Assembly (NCBI RefSeq): GCF_025717535.1
Contig: NZ_JAJIRO010000001.1
Location: forward strand, 124,001 to 188,000
DNA length: 64,000 bases
Origin: Paucibacter sp. Y2R2-4
Lineage (GTDB): Bacteria > Pseudomonadota > Gammaproteobacteria > Burkholderiales > Burkholderiaceae_C
Reading direction: 5' to 3'
The translations under genes were made by a program, and so were the position numbers. Below the pieces are notes generated by a model. It ran no database searches, was not told the DNA's origin, and saw nothing but the letters and a program-made list of their open reading frames with translations. This document shows positions 29,056-38,519 of the stretch, piece after piece. Numbering within the stretch: the stretch's first letter is position 1; every line of letters starts with the position of its first letter.

Positions 29056-30204
29056 TCATAGCGAGGCGTGCAGCATTTCCAAATAGTCCAGTGCCTGGGC
29101 TTGACGTGGGTTGCTGGCATGGCAATGGTCCTTCATCGCGCCCTCGATGACGCGATCAAACACCGCGGGGTCCACATCCATGGCGGCCAAACCCGCCGGC
29201 AGCCCGATGCGCTCGTTCATCTGAGTGATGGCCTCGGCGATCTGGGTGCCCAGGCCGTCGCAGCCGGGCAGGCCCATGGCCTGAGCCATGCGAGCCAGTT
29301 TTTGCTCCCGCAACATGCCTGGCGCTTTGGCGTTAAAGCGGATCACGGCCGGCAGCAAGACGGCATTCAAGGTGCCATGGTGCAAGCGCGGATCGACGCC
29401 GCCCAGCGCATGGCTGAGCGAATGCACGCAGCCCAGGCCTTTTTGAAAGGCGAGGGCGCCTTGCATGCTGCAACTCATCATCTGCCAGCGGGCTTCGCGA
29501 TCACGGCCATCGCGCACCACCCGCTCGAGATGCGCCCAACCACGGCGCAAGCCCTCCAGTGCAATGCCATCGGCCGGGGGGTTGACGGCATTGGACATGA
29601 AGGTCTCCATGCAATGGGCGATGGCGTCCATGCCGGTAGCAGCGCTCAAGCCCGGCGGCAAACCCAAGGTCAAATCGGGGTCGCAAATCGCCGCCTTGGG
29701 CAGCAGGGCCCAGTGGTGAAAACCGAGCTTGCGGCCATCATCCACGATCAGCAGGGCGCCACGGGCCACCTCGCTGCCGGTGCCCGCTGTGGTTGGTACC
29801 GCGATCACAGGCAGCAACTTAGCGCCAATGCGCGCGCTGCCGCCTTCGATGGTGGCCAGTTGGCTCAAGGGGCCTTCGTGGTGGGCCGCCAGGGCCACGC
29901 CCTTGGCCAGATCCATGCTGGAGCCGCCGCCAATGGCCACCAGGCCATCGCAATGCCCCATATGCAGCAGTTTGACGGCCCAGCGCACGGCCGCTTCGGT
30001 CGGGTTGGCGGGCGTTTGGTCAAACACCGGCGGCGCCTCCTCACCCCAAGCGGACAGGGCCTGAGTCAGCACGCCAGCGGCGCGAATGCCGGCGTCGGTC
30101 ACCACCAAGGGCCGCAAGATGCCGGCCTGCGCGCAGATCTGCGGCAATTGCGAAACCGCACCGAAGTCAAAGTGGATCTGAGTCAGGTACTGAATCAAGG
30201 CCAT
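29056..30204 (-). CDS. Iron-containing alcohol dehydrogenase
   Basis: 382 residues from ATG 30204. The NAD-binding GGGSSMDLAKG (about residue 96) and the C-terminal metal-binding part (GMDAIAHCMETFMS, then GCVHSLSHALGG and its second His) match group III Fe-dependent alcohol dehydrogenases. These oxidise or reduce alcohols and aldehydes, or act on lactaldehyde, butanol or 4-hydroxybutyrate; the substrate cannot be read from the sequence. It is divergent from an esterase gene with 92 bases between starts, so the two may be regulated together. Confidence 0.93.
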   Translation of the reverse strand: MALIQYLTQIHFDFGAVSQLPQICAQAGILRPLVVTDAGIRAAGVLTQALSAWGEEAPPVFDQTPANPTEAAVRWAVKLLHMGHCDGLVAIGGGSSMDLAKGVALAAHHEGPLSQLATIEGGSARIGAKLLPVIAVPTTAGTGSEVARGALLIVDDGRKLGFHHWALLPKAAICDPDLTLGLPPGLSAATGMDAIAHCMETFMSNAVNPPADGIALEGLRRGWAHLERVVRDGRDREARWQMMSCSMQGALAFQKGLGCVHSLSHALGGVDPRLHHGTLNAVLLPAVIRFNAKAPGMLREQKLARMAQAMGLPGCDGLGTQIAEAITQMNERIGLPAGLAAMDVDPAVFDRVIEGAMKDHCHASNPRQAQALDYLEMLHASL

Positions 30205-30296
30205 GCTGAATTCCTTCGAGATGGGACAATCGCGGGTTCTTGGGCTCGGTTCGGCTGACTTTGGCCCGCCCCCAAGCCTAAACCCTGGAGTATTTG

Positions 30297-31247
30297 TTGA
30301 GTAGCACCTTGTTGACACCGAAGATGGCGGGCGTCTTGAGCCGCATCCATCGGGCGAATCGGCCGGCTTTTCATAGCCTGAGCCCCAAACAGGCGCGCAT
30401 TGGCTATCTGATGGGCGCAGAAATCCTGGATCTTCCGCGTGCGCCCTTGCCCCGTGTCGACAATCTGCAGGTGCCCGGCGCCGAGGGGCCGCTGGCCGCC
30501 CGGCTGTACGCGCCCAGCGAGGCCGAAGGTCTGCCGGTGCTGCTGTATTTTCACGGCGGCGGTTTCACGATTGGCAGCATTGACACGCATGACAGCCTGT
30601 GTCGGCAACTGGCCTTGCGCAGCGGTGCGGCCGTTTTGTCGCTGAATTACCGACTGGCGCCCGAACACCGTTTCCCTGCGGCTGTTGACGATTGCTGGGC
30701 GGTGTTGGCCTGGTTGGTCAAAGCTGCATCCAGTTTGGGCCTGGACGGTTCTCGAATTGCTGTGGGCGGTGACAGTGCCGGAGGCACCTTGGCGGCGGTG
30801 TCCGCCTTGCACGCGCGCGGTATGGGCTTGAAGCTGGCTTTGCAACTCTTGATTACCCCGGGCACCACCGCCCATGCGGATACCCCCTCGCACAAGCTGT
30901 TTGCCAATGGTTTTTTGCTGGACGCAGCCTCCATTGATTGGTTCTTCAATCACTACATCGACGGCCATCACAAGCGCGATTGGCGCTTTGCACCGCTGGA
31001 AGCCGAAGACCACAGCGGCTTGGCGCCGGCCTGCGTGGTCTTGGCCGAATGCGACCCGCTGGTGGACGAAGGCATTGCCTATGCGGATCGGCTGCGGGCC
31101 AATGGTGGCCAGGTGCAGCTGGAGTTGTACCGCGGCGTCACCCATGACTTCATCAAGATGGGCCGTGCCATCCCCGAGGCCTTGAGCGCGCTCGAGGTCT
31201 GCGGCCAAGCCATTCAACAAGCTTTTCAAACAAGCGCTCAGCCCTGA
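30297..31247 (+). CDS. HSL-family alpha/beta hydrolase (esterase/lipase)
   Basis: 316 residues if it starts at TTG 30297, six bases after GGAG; the other candidates are TTG 30294 and ATG 30324. The oxyanion motif HGGGFTIGS (about residue 85), the nucleophile GDSAGG (about 158) and the C-terminal Asp (AECDPLVDEG) and His (GVTHDFIKMG) make the complete catalytic triad of the hormone-sensitive lipase group. It should hydrolyse short to medium acyl esters in the cytoplasm; no signal peptide is seen. It precedes a thioesterase fusion gene by 11 bases and probably forms an operon with it. Confidence 0.92.
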   Translation: MSSTLLTPKMAGVLSRIHRANRPAFHSLSPKQARIGYLMGAEILDLPRAPLPRVDNLQVPGAEGPLAARLYAPSEAEGLPVLLYFHGGGFTIGSIDTHDSLCRQLALRSGAAVLSLNYRLAPEHRFPAAVDDCWAVLAWLVKAASSLGLDGSRIAVGGDSAGGTLAAVSALHARGMGLKLALQLLITPGTTAHADTPSHKLFANGFLLDAASIDWFFNHYIDGHHKRDWRFAPLEAEDHSGLAPACVVLAECDPLVDEGIAYADRLRANGGQVQLELYRGVTHDFIKMGRAIPEALSALEVCGQAIQQAFQTSAQP

Positions 31248-31258
31248 GGCCTCAAACC

Positions 31259-32128
31259 ATGACGACTTCACTCAAGCCTGCTGACTTCCGATGCACCGAG
31301 CGCCTGCGGGTGCGCTGGTCCGAAATAGACGCGCAGCAAATCGTCTTCAACGGCCACTACCTGAACTACATCGACAGCGCCGTCAGCGCTTATTGGCGCG
31401 CCTTGGCCTTGCCCTATATGGACACCATGCAGGCCTTGGGGGGCGATCTCTATGTTCGAAAGGCCAGCCTCGACTACCAGGGCTCGGCCCGCTTTGATGA
31501 TCAGCTCGACATCGGGATTCGTTGCAAACACATCGGCAACAGTTCCATGCAGATTGACGCCGCAGTGTTCCGCGGTACCGACCTGCTGGTGCAAGGCGAG
31601 TTGGTCTATGTGTTTGCCGATGCCCAGACGCAGAGCCCCAAGCCGGTGCCGGCCGAGTTGCGCGCGGTGATTGAAGCCTTTGAGGCCGGGCAGAACATCG
31701 TCGATGTGCGTCTGGGAGACTGGGCCGAACTCGGCGCGCATGCCGGCAAGATCCGCCAAACCGTGTTTGTCGAAGAGCAAAAAATCCCCGCCGAGATGGA
31801 GTGGGATGCGGGCGACGCCGGCTGCCTGCATGCGGTGGCGTTCAATCGCATGGGACAGGCGCTCGCCACGGGCCGCTTGCTGCCGCATGTACCGGGCGTG
31901 GCCAAAATCGGTCGCATGGCCGTCTTGCGCTCCATGCGCGGCGGGCGGGTTGGGCGCCAAGTTCTCGAGGCCTTGATGCAGGCAGCGCGACAACAGGGCT
32001 ATCGCGAGGTCTTGCTTCATGCCCAGATGTCAGCCGCTGCCTTCTACACCCGCTCAGGCTTTGTTCAGCGCGGCCCGGTGTTCGAGGAGGCCGGCATCGG
32101 TCATGTGGAGATGGTCAGGGTGCTGTGA
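31259..32128 (+). CDS. Fused 4HBT acyl-CoA thioesterase and GNAT acetyltransferase
   Basis: 289 residues. Residues 10-140 are a YbgC/FadM-type hot-dog thioesterase (RVRWSEIDAQQIVFNGHYLNY with the catalytic Asp near residue 25). Residues 150-289 are a GNAT domain (KIRQTVFVEEQKIPAEMEWD; then KIGRMAVLRSMRGGRVGRQVL, the acetyl-CoA loop; and HAQMSAAAFYTRSGF), like ElaA-type acetyltransferases. Both halves handle CoA thioesters, so the fusion may couple acyl-CoA hydrolysis with an acetyl transfer; this is an inference. It shares 14 bases with the end of the convergent DUF4936 gene. Confidence 0.9.
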   Translation: MTTSLKPADFRCTERLRVRWSEIDAQQIVFNGHYLNYIDSAVSAYWRALALPYMDTMQALGGDLYVRKASLDYQGSARFDDQLDIGIRCKHIGNSSMQIDAAVFRGTDLLVQGELVYVFADAQTQSPKPVPAELRAVIEAFEAGQNIVDVRLGDWAELGAHAGKIRQTVFVEEQKIPAEMEWDAGDAGCLHAVAFNRMGQALATGRLLPHVPGVAKIGRMAVLRSMRGGRVGRQVLEALMQAARQQGYREVLLHAQMSAAAFYTRSGFVQRGPVFEEAGIGHVEMVRVL

Positions 32129-32435
32129 GCTGTGGGCCAGGCAGCGGCCGAAATCGCTCGAGATGGCGTGCGCCTTGGATGAAAGGGCGCAAAGCCTCAG
32201 CAACTTGCGCCTCCAGGGCAGCGATCGCGGCGGGCGGGCCGCGGTAGATCTCCATCCAGGTCAGCAGGGCCTCATGCGCATCCTCGCGCTGGCGAAGTTC
32301 CACTTGAAGCTCGGTCTGGCCTTGACTGGCCAGCGCGAAAGCCCGCTGCGCAGGCTGAGCCTGAGCAGGCTCCAGCTTGTAATAGACGTAGAGCTCCAGC
32401 CCGTTTGAATGTCCCGTCACTGCCGTTTCACTCAC
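32115..32435 (-). CDS. DUF4936 family protein
   Basis: 106 residues, a small soluble protein. Its N-terminus LELYVYYKLEPA and the core LTWMEIYRG are typical of DUF4936 proteins, which lie next to ygfZ in Burkholderiales; here its ATG overlaps the ygfZ stop by four bases. The function is unknown. The 3' end overlaps the thioesterase-GNAT gene. Confidence 0.85.
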   Translation of the reverse strand: MSETAVTGHSNGLELYVYYKLEPAQAQPAQRAFALASQGQTELQVELRQREDAHEALLTWMEIYRGPPAAIAALEAQVAEALRPFIQGARHLERFRPLPGPQLTAP

Positions 32436-33373
32436 TGGGCTTCTGTTAGGGCATAAGGCAAGGGCAGCGGCTGCAGCAGCGGGCCATCAACGCTGCCGAG
32501 GTGCAAGCTGCCGGAGTCCAGGGCGGCAATCTTGGTCTCAGCCAGAATCAGGCTGCGGCCGTCCTTGCTGGCGGCGTTGGCCACCAGGCCCGCGGGCTGG
32601 CCCGGGTCTTCGCTGTGGAAGATCTCTTGACCCGGCAAGGCCTGACCCTGCAGCGCAAACAAGAAGGTGCGGCGCTTCAGGGTGCCGCGGTACTGACTGC
32701 GTGCCACCACCTCTTGGCCCGGATAGCAGCCCTTTTTGAAGTTGACGCCGCCCAGCAATTCCAGATTCAGCATCTGCGGCACAAACTGCTCGGTGGTGGC
32801 ACTGCGCACCCAGGCCAGGCCGCTTTGCAAGTCTAGCCATTGCCAGTCGCTCTCGGCCAGAACCGGCAGAGCTGGGGCTGCGGCATCCTGCGCTTGCACC
32901 AACAAAAAGCGCGCTTGACCGGCAGCCTCGGGCAGGGCAATCACGGTGGCGCCGTTCTTCTGGCTCAAGGTCCATGGGCTGTTTGGCACTGCTTCGACCA
33001 GCGTTTGAGCGGCGTCCGCCCCCACCAAGCCCCAAAGCTGCAACTCGGCCGAGGCATCGCTGAGCTTGCATTTGGCGCGCAGCACAAACATGGACAGGCG
33101 CTTCAGAATCGCCGGCAAGAGCTCGGTCGGCAGGGCGAGCAAGACCTCATGCTCGCTGGGCTTCCAACCAATCATGGTGGCCAGCAAGCGGCCCTTGGCT
33201 GAGCAAAAGCCGGCCAGGCGTGCTTCGTTCAGGCCCAGCAAGGCAAAGTCTTGCGTCAATTGACTGTGCAAAAACTTGGCGGCGTCTTCGCCTGCGGCTC
33301 GGATCAATCCCCAATCGCTCAGGCGCGCAGCGCCGCTCAAGGGTGCGGTGTTCAATGAGTTCAAGCTGTTCAT
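32432..33373 (-). CDS. ygfZ: tRNA-modifying/Fe-S assembly protein YgfZ
   Basis: 313 residues starting MNSLNSLN; the open frame further upstream would overlap mltG on the other strand. The signature KGCYPGQE with the functionally essential Cys (about residue 213) is present, and the folate-binding GcvT-like fold is recognisable. YgfZ/IBA57 helps to repair or mature particular [4Fe-4S] enzymes such as MiaB. Its start is divergent from mltG with 67 bases between them, and DUF4936 follows by a four-base overlap. Confidence 0.92.
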   Translation of the reverse strand: MNSLNSLNTAPLSGAARLSDWGLIRAAGEDAAKFLHSQLTQDFALLGLNEARLAGFCSAKGRLLATMIGWKPSEHEVLLALPTELLPAILKRLSMFVLRAKCKLSDASAELQLWGLVGADAAQTLVEAVPNSPWTLSQKNGATVIALPEAAGQARFLLVQAQDAAAPALPVLAESDWQWLDLQSGLAWVRSATTEQFVPQMLNLELLGGVNFKKGCYPGQEVVARSQYRGTLKRRTFLFALQGQALPGQEIFHSEDPGQPAGLVANAASKDGRSLILAETKIAALDSGSLHLGSVDGPLLQPLPLPYALTEAQ

Positions 33374-33440
33374 AGGCACGATTATCATCAGCCCCCGAAT
33401 CTGGGCGTGAACCCAAGGGCATTGAAGGGCTGGGCTGACG

Positions 33441-34445
33441 ATGAAATTTCTCAAACGGCTGTCATGGCTGATGACGCTGTTCTTATTGCTCTGCGCTGCG
33501 GGGGCGGCGGGCTGGGGCTGGTGGTGGCTGCAAGCGCCTTTGAGCTTGAACGCGCCCTCGGTGGAGTTGTCCATCGAATCTGGCAGTTCGCCGCGCGAGG
33601 TGGCCCAGGCCTGGGCCAATGCGGGTGTGCAAGACGATGCCCGGCTGCTGTATCAGTGGTTCCGCTGGTCGGGTCAGGCACGGCAGATCCGTGCCGGCAG
33701 CTACGAGATTCACCGCGGTGACACGCCGCGTGATCTGCTCGGCAAGATGGTGCGCGGCGACGAGGTGCTGGAGCAGCTGCGCCTGATCGAAGGCTGGAGC
33801 TTCCGCCAGATGCGCTCCGCTTTGGCCAAGAGCCCGGCATTGAAGCAAACCACAGCAGGCTTGAGTGAGGCGGAATTGATGACCTTGCTGGGCGCGCCGG
33901 GCCAGGCGGCTGAAGGGCGCTTCTTCCCCGACACCTATGCCTACAGCCGCGGCGTCAGCGACATCACCGTGCTCAAGCGCGCCTACCGTGCGATGCAAAA
34001 ACGGCTGGATACGGCCTGGGCCGGGCGCAGCGAGGGTCTGCCGCTGAAGAGCCCAGACGAAGCTTTGATCTTGGCCTCCATCATCGAAAAAGAAACCGGC
34101 ACTGCGGCCGACCGCAGCCTGGTGTCGGCCGTCTTCATCAACCGTCTGCGCATCGGCATGCCTTTGCAGACTGACCCGACGGTGATCTACGGCCTGGGTG
34201 AGCGCTTCGACGGAAATCTGCGCAAGCGCGATTTGCAGACCGACACGCCCTTCAACACTTACACCCGCGGCGGCCTGCCGCCCACGCCGATTGCCATGCC
34301 GGGCAATGCCTCTTTGCTGGCGGCCTTGCACCCGGCGCGCAGCCGTGCCTTGTACTTTGTGGCGCGCGGCGACGGTTCCAGCGAGTTCAGTGAAGACTTG
34401 GCCGCGCATAATCGCGCCGTCAACAAATACCAGCGCGGCCGCTGA
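33441..34445 (+). CDS. mltG: Endolytic murein transglycosylase MltG
   Basis: 334 residues. One N-terminal helix (residues 9-28) anchors the enzyme in the inner membrane; a LysM-like segment follows, then the YceG catalytic domain with IIEKETG, whose first Glu is residue 216 and matches the known catalytic Glu. [10 protein letters not shown] and [16 protein letters not shown] are diagnostic. MltG cleaves nascent glycan strands and sets their length. It is first in the conserved mltG-tmk-holB-pilZ-tatD row. Confidence 0.95.
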   Translation: MKFLKRLSWLMTLFLLLCAAGAAGWGWWWLQAPLSLNAPSVELSIESGSSPREVAQAWANAGVQDDARLLYQWFRWSGQARQIRAGSYEIHRGDTPRDLLGKMVRGDEVLEQLRLIEGWSFRQMRSALAKSPALKQTTAGLSEAELMTLLGAPGQAAEGRFFPDTYAYSRGVSDITVLKRAYRAMQKRLDTAWAGRSEGLPLKSPDEALILASIIEKETGTAADRSLVSAVFINRLRIGMPLQTDPTVIYGLGERFDGNLRKRDLQTDTPFNTYTRGGLPPTPIAMPGNASLLAALHPARSRALYFVARGDGSSEFSEDLAAHNRAVNKYQRGR

Positions 34446-34465
34446 GGCCGCCATCGAAAGCAGAC

Positions 34466-35077
34466 GTGGCAGGCAGATTCATCAGTTTTGAAGGCATAGA
34501 CGGGGCCGGCAAGTCCACCCATATCGAGGCCTTGACGGCACGCTTGAAGGCCCGCGGCGCCGCGGTGCTGAACACCCGCGAGCCCGGCGGCACCCCGCTG
34601 GCCGAGACGCTGCGCGGGCTCTTCTTGCACCAGCCCATGGACAGCCTGACCGAGCTGCTGCTGGTGTTCGCCGGCCGGCGTGACCATTTGCAGACCCTGA
34701 TCGAGCCGGCCCTGGCCGCCGGTCAAACCGTTTTGTGCGACCGCTTCACCGATGCCTCTTTTGCCTACCAAGGCCACGGCCGGGGCATGGACCTGACGGT
34801 GCTCAGCACACTGGAGCAATGGGTGCAAGGCCGCCGTCAACCCGATTTGACGCTGTGGTTTGACCTGGACCCGGCCATCGCCGCGCAGCGCCGCGCTGCC
34901 GCCCGCGAGGCCGATCGCTTTGAGGCCCAGGACCTGGAATTCTTCGAGCGTGTGCGCGCCGGCTATGCCGCTCGTGCTGCTGCCGCGCCTGAGCGTTTTG
35001 CTCGCATCGACGCCAGCCTGACTGTGGCCGAGGTCGCGGCGCAAATCGAAGCGGTGATGGAGTCCCGAGGATGGTGA
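34466..35077 (+). CDS. tmk: Thymidylate kinase
   Basis: 203 residues, starting with GTG (34466). The enzyme phosphorylates dTMP to dTDP. It shows the P-loop [10 protein letters not shown], the DR(Y/F) motif in [13 protein letters not shown], and the LID region (AAREADRFE). It starts 20 bases after mltG and its end overlaps holB by 7 bases. Confidence 0.96.
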   Translation: MAGRFISFEGIDGAGKSTHIEALTARLKARGAAVLNTREPGGTPLAETLRGLFLHQPMDSLTELLLVFAGRRDHLQTLIEPALAAGQTVLCDRFTDASFAYQGHGRGMDLTVLSTLEQWVQGRRQPDLTLWFDLDPAIAAQRRAAAREADRFEAQDLEFFERVRAGYAARAAAAPERFARIDASLTVAEVAAQIEAVMESRGW

Positions 35078-36108
35078 CTGCCGCTGCCGACGCGCCCTTG
35101 GTTCAGCCCTTGCCTTGGTTGGAGCGCCCGCTGCGCGAGGCCTTGGCCAATGCCCGCTCGCATGCCTTGCTGGTGCAGGGGCCGGCGGGCGTGGGCCAGT
35201 TTGATCTGGCCTTGCTGCTGGCGCAGGCTTGGCTGTGTGAAAAACCGCATGCCGACGGCAGCGCCTGCGGCGACTGTGCCAGCTGCCATTTGTTTTTGTC
35301 GCACACCCATCCTGACTTTCAATTGCTGCTGCCCGAGGCCCTGCGTGAGCAACTCGGCTGGGCTGCTGAGGGCGAGGTGGGCCGCGACGGTGAACCCAAA
35401 GCTAGCAAGACCAAACCCAGCCGCGAGATCAAGATCGATGCGGTGCGGGCCATGCTTGGCTTCAGCCAGGGCACCTCGGCGCGCGGCCGCGCCAAGGTGG
35501 TGGTGGTCTATCCGGCTGAAGCCTTGAACACCGTGGCGGCCAATGCCTTGCTCAAGACCCTGGAAGAACCCGCCGGCCTCTTGCGCTTTGTGCTGGCCAG
35601 CAGTGCGCCGCAAGCCTTGCTGCCCACCATACGCAGCCGCTGCCAACCGTTGCCGCTGGGCCTGCCCGAGCGTGCCGCATCGCTGACTTGGCTGAAGCAG
35701 CAGGGTGTGGAGGGCGCTGAAGTCCTGCTAGATGCGGCCGGCGGTCGCCCGCAAGAAGCGCGCGACTGGTTTGAAGCCGGCCTGCGCGCCGCCGCTTGGC
35801 AGCAGCTGCCGCAACGTGTGGCGCGTGGCGAAGCCCAGGCCTTGACCGACTGGCCGCAGCCGCGCGCCATCGATGCCTTGCAGCGCCTCTGCCATGACCT
35901 GATTCGTCGCTCGCACGGCGCTGCGCCGAGCTACTTTCCGGCCGAGTCCTTGCCCACGCCCAAGCTCAGCGCGCCGCTGCACAGCTGGGACGAGGCGCTG
36001 CGCCGGGCTGCCCGGCATGCCGAGCATCCGCTGAACGCGGGCTTGTTGATGGAGTCGCTGGTGGCTCAGGGTCAGCAGGCCTTGCGGGACGCCATGCCAA
36101 AGCGCTGA
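35071..36108 (+). CDS. holB: DNA polymerase III subunit delta-prime
   Basis: 345 residues. Delta-prime is part of the clamp loader. The Walker A site is degenerate ([11 protein letters not shown], no GKT), as expected for a subunit that does not bind ATP. The zinc site CGDCASCH and ALLKTLEEP, then IRSRCQ, are typical for the family. An insertion rich in Lys and Glu (residues 105-120) lies after the zinc module. It overlaps tmk by 7 bases, so translation is coupled. Confidence 0.95.
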   Translation: MVTAAADAPLVQPLPWLERPLREALANARSHALLVQGPAGVGQFDLALLLAQAWLCEKPHADGSACGDCASCHLFLSHTHPDFQLLLPEALREQLGWAAEGEVGRDGEPKASKTKPSREIKIDAVRAMLGFSQGTSARGRAKVVVVYPAEALNTVAANALLKTLEEPAGLLRFVLASSAPQALLPTIRSRCQPLPLGLPERAASLTWLKQQGVEGAEVLLDAAGGRPQEARDWFEAGLRAAAWQQLPQRVARGEAQALTDWPQPRAIDALQRLCHDLIRRSHGAAPSYFPAESLPTPKLSAPLHSWDEALRRAARHAEHPLNAGLLMESLVAQGQQALRDAMPKR

Positions 36109-36174
36109 TCCAGGCTTGATCTGAGCTTTGCTCCTGAGCTTTACACCCGCAAGGCTTCGCTACACTTGCCCTCC

Positions 36175-36600
36175 ATGAGCGATCTGCCTTCCAAGACTCC
36201 TGCGAACGGGCCAGCCGGCCTGAAAGCTGACCTCCCCACCACCAATGTCCCGGCGGTGGGGCCGCGGCCGAGCGTGATTCAGCTGGTGTTCAAGGAAAAG
36301 GGGGCTTTGTATGCGGCCTATATGCCGGTCTTCACCGATGGCGGCTTGTTCGTGCCGACCAACCGCGAGTACCGCCTGGGCGAAGACGTCTACTTGCTGC
36401 TGGCCCTGCCTGATGACAATCAACGTTATCCGGTGGCCGGCAAGATCGCCTGGCTGACCCCGGCCAATGCCTCGGGTGGCCGCACCCAGGGTGTGGGCGT
36501 GCGCTTTCCTTCGGATGAAAAAAGCCGCCTGATCAAGCTGAAGATCGAGGAAATCCTGGGCACCCAGATTTCCTCCTCCAAGCCGACCCAAACCATCTGA
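36175..36600 (+). CDS. pilZ: PilZ domain protein (type IV pilus PilZ)
   Basis: 141 residues from ATG 36175 (an earlier TTG at 36166 is less likely). The C-terminal two thirds are a PilZ beta-barrel ending GVGVRFPSDEKSRLIKLKIEEILG; the RxxxR switch of c-di-GMP-binding PilZ proteins is not obvious at the N-terminus, in line with canonical PilZ of type IV pilus assembly, which does not bind the nucleotide strongly. It lies between holB and a tatD-like gene, the place where pilZ sits in Pseudomonas and many betaproteobacteria. Confidence 0.88.
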   Translation: MSDLPSKTPANGPAGLKADLPTTNVPAVGPRPSVIQLVFKEKGALYAAYMPVFTDGGLFVPTNREYRLGEDVYLLLALPDDNQRYPVAGKIAWLTPANASGGRTQGVGVRFPSDEKSRLIKLKIEEILGTQISSSKPTQTI

Positions 36601-36655
36601 CTTGCCTGGCGGGCCGCCGCGTCCGTCCGCTGCTTTCCTTCCCTAGGCCCTTGTC

Positions 36656-37435
36656 ATGTTCATCGATTCCCACTGTCATCTGAGTTTTCCTGAACTGCGC
36701 GCCCAGCTGCCCCAGATCTTGGCCGAGATGATGACCGCTCAGGTGGAACAGGCCATTTGCATCTGCACCACCATGGAAGAGTTTCCGGTGGTGAAGGGCT
36801 TAGCACTCGATCATGCGCAGCTCTGGGCCACGGTGGGTGTGCATCCGGACAATGAAGATGTTTATGAGCCCAGCGTGCAAGAACTGGTCGAGGCCGCGGC
36901 CGACCCCAAGGTGGTGGCGATTGGCGAAACCGGCCTGGACTATTACCGCCTGAATGGCCGTAGCATCGAAGCCGATATGGAATGGCAGCGCGAGCGCTTT
37001 CGCACCCATATTCGCGCCGCTCGGCAAGCCGCCAAACCGATGGTGATCCACACCCGCAGCAGCGCAGCCGATACCTTGCGGGTCTTGGATGAAGAAGGCG
37101 GCGAGCAAGCCGGCGGCGTCTTCCATTGCTTCACCGAGAACGTCGAGGTGGCCTTGGCCGCCATCGAGCGCGGCTATTACGTGTCCTTCTCCGGCATCCT
37201 CAGTTTCAAGAACGCGCAAGACCTACGCGACGTGGCGGCCCAATTGCCGCTGGAGCGTCTGCTGATCGAGACCGACAGCCCCTATCTCGCCCCCGTGCCG
37301 TACCGCGGCCGCACCAACAGTCCTGCCTATGTGCCCCATGTGGCCTCCGCCTTGGCGGCGGTGAAGGGGGTCTCGATTGCCGAGTTGGCGGCGCAGACCA
37401 GCGCCAATACCCGGCGCTTGTTTGGCCTGAACTGA
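36656..37435 (+). CDS. TatD family metal-dependent hydrolase
   Basis: 259 residues. The metal-binding positions of the TatD/YcfH family are visible: DSHCHLSFPEL at the start, GETGLDYYR (about residue 92), VIHTRSS, FHCFTENVE and LIETDSPYLAPVPYRG. TatD-type enzymes are DNases acting in DNA repair or quality control; the YcfH member that follows holB and pilZ is the closest fit. Normal length. Confidence 0.95.
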   Translation: MFIDSHCHLSFPELRAQLPQILAEMMTAQVEQAICICTTMEEFPVVKGLALDHAQLWATVGVHPDNEDVYEPSVQELVEAAADPKVVAIGETGLDYYRLNGRSIEADMEWQRERFRTHIRAARQAAKPMVIHTRSSAADTLRVLDEEGGEQAGGVFHCFTENVEVALAAIERGYYVSFSGILSFKNAQDLRDVAAQLPLERLLIETDSPYLAPVPYRGRTNSPAYVPHVASALAAVKGVSIAELAAQTSANTRRLFGLN

Positions 37436-37478
37436 TCGCCAGGTTCTCGCTGTTCTATTGCTCTCTTGGCTCGCACCC

Positions 37479-38114
37479 ATGAACAAGTTCAAAACGCGTT
37501 TTCTTCTCATCGCTGCCTTGTTGGTTGGCATGGCCGCCCAGGCCGCGCCTATCGATGATTTGGTGATGGCCGCCGAGTTGGATGACGGCTACAACATCAC
37601 CCGTCTGCTCTTGCGCGGCGTCGATCCCAACGTCAAGGATGCACGGGGTCGTTTGGCCCTGGAAATCGCCATGCGCGAAGACTCCAGCAAGGCTCTGGAA
37701 AGTTTGTTAGCAGCACCTGGGCTCGATGTAAACAGCCCCAATGCCAAAGGCGAGACACCGCTGATGTTGGCAGCCCTCAAAGGGCGTTTGGATTGGGTGC
37801 AAAGCTTGGTCAAGCGAGGCTCCGCCGTCAATCGTGAAGGCTGGACCCCGCTGCACTACGCCTGCAGCGGCCCTGACAACGGTGTGGCTGCTTGGTTGCT
37901 GAGCCAGGGCGCCAACATCAACGCCCGCTCGCCCAATGGCAGCACGCCCTTGATGCTGGCCGCCGGCTATGGTGCCATCGACCTGCCGGCGCTGCTGCTC
38001 AAGGCGGGCGCCGATGGCTCGCTGCGCAATCAGCAAGGCTTGGCTGCGGCAGACTTTGCCATCAAAGCCGGCCGCGACGATGTGCATCAAAAGCTAATGC
38101 CCAAATTGCGCTGA
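37479..38114 (+). CDS. Secreted ankyrin-repeat protein
   Basis: 211 residues from ATG 37479. A signal peptide of about 23 residues (AQAAP) leads into five or so ankyrin repeats: 'DPNVKDARGRLALEIAM', 'VNSPNAKGETPLMLAAL', 'VNREGWTPLHYAC', 'NARSPNGSTPLMLAA' and 'GSLRNQQGLAAADFAI'. Ankyrin proteins bind other proteins; a periplasmic location is likely. A copy of this kind follows tatD in many Burkholderiales, and a role in oxidative stress defence has been suggested for relatives such as AnkB, but nothing here fixes it. Confidence 0.9.
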   Translation: MNKFKTRFLLIAALLVGMAAQAAPIDDLVMAAELDDGYNITRLLLRGVDPNVKDARGRLALEIAMREDSSKALESLLAAPGLDVNSPNAKGETPLMLAALKGRLDWVQSLVKRGSAVNREGWTPLHYACSGPDNGVAAWLLSQGANINARSPNGSTPLMLAAGYGAIDLPALLLKAGADGSLRNQQGLAAADFAIKAGRDDVHQKLMPKLR

Positions 38115-38277
38115 TGCGTTCCGGCGGGGCTGCCGCCCTACAAAAGAGCTGCGCGACACCAGCAGTGGCGTAAGACTTTGTCTGACACGCGCTTTGGCCG
38201 CCCCCCGACTAGGTAGCCAAGGCCAGACTCCCTACAGTGGCTTACATCCTGAAACGAAAGCCCAACGGAGTCCCATC

Positions 38278-38514
38278 ATGCTGAATACCCAAATCGCCAG
38301 CCCCTTCGCCATGTTGCTCAACCCCGAGCAAGTGCTGCGTGCCATGGAACACTCGGACCGCCTGAATCGCCTGCACAGCCGCGTCTATCGTCCTTTGGAC
38401 AAGCCGCTGATCGCCAAGAACAAGCTCGCCGATGCTGACTTCGATCGCATGGTGGACGAAGCCGAAGATGAAGATCTGAGCTGCGTGGACGAGCAAGACA
38501 TCGTCAACGCCTGA
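38278..38514 (+). CDS. Small acidic protein, function unknown
   Basis: 78 residues from the ATG at 38278, with GGAG eight bases upstream. There is no signal peptide. The first half is neutral (NTQIASPFAMLLNPEQVL), the end strongly acidic (DEAEDEDLSCVDEQDIVNA). Similar short proteins are conserved in Rubrivivax-type bacteria, but I cannot name a family. The stop is six bases before the end of the convergent C69 peptidase gene. Confidence 0.65.
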   Translation: MLNTQIASPFAMLLNPEQVLRAMEHSDRLNRLHSRVYRPLDKPLIAKNKLADADFDRMVDEAEDEDLSCVDEQDIVNA

Positions 38515-38519
38515 GCGCT

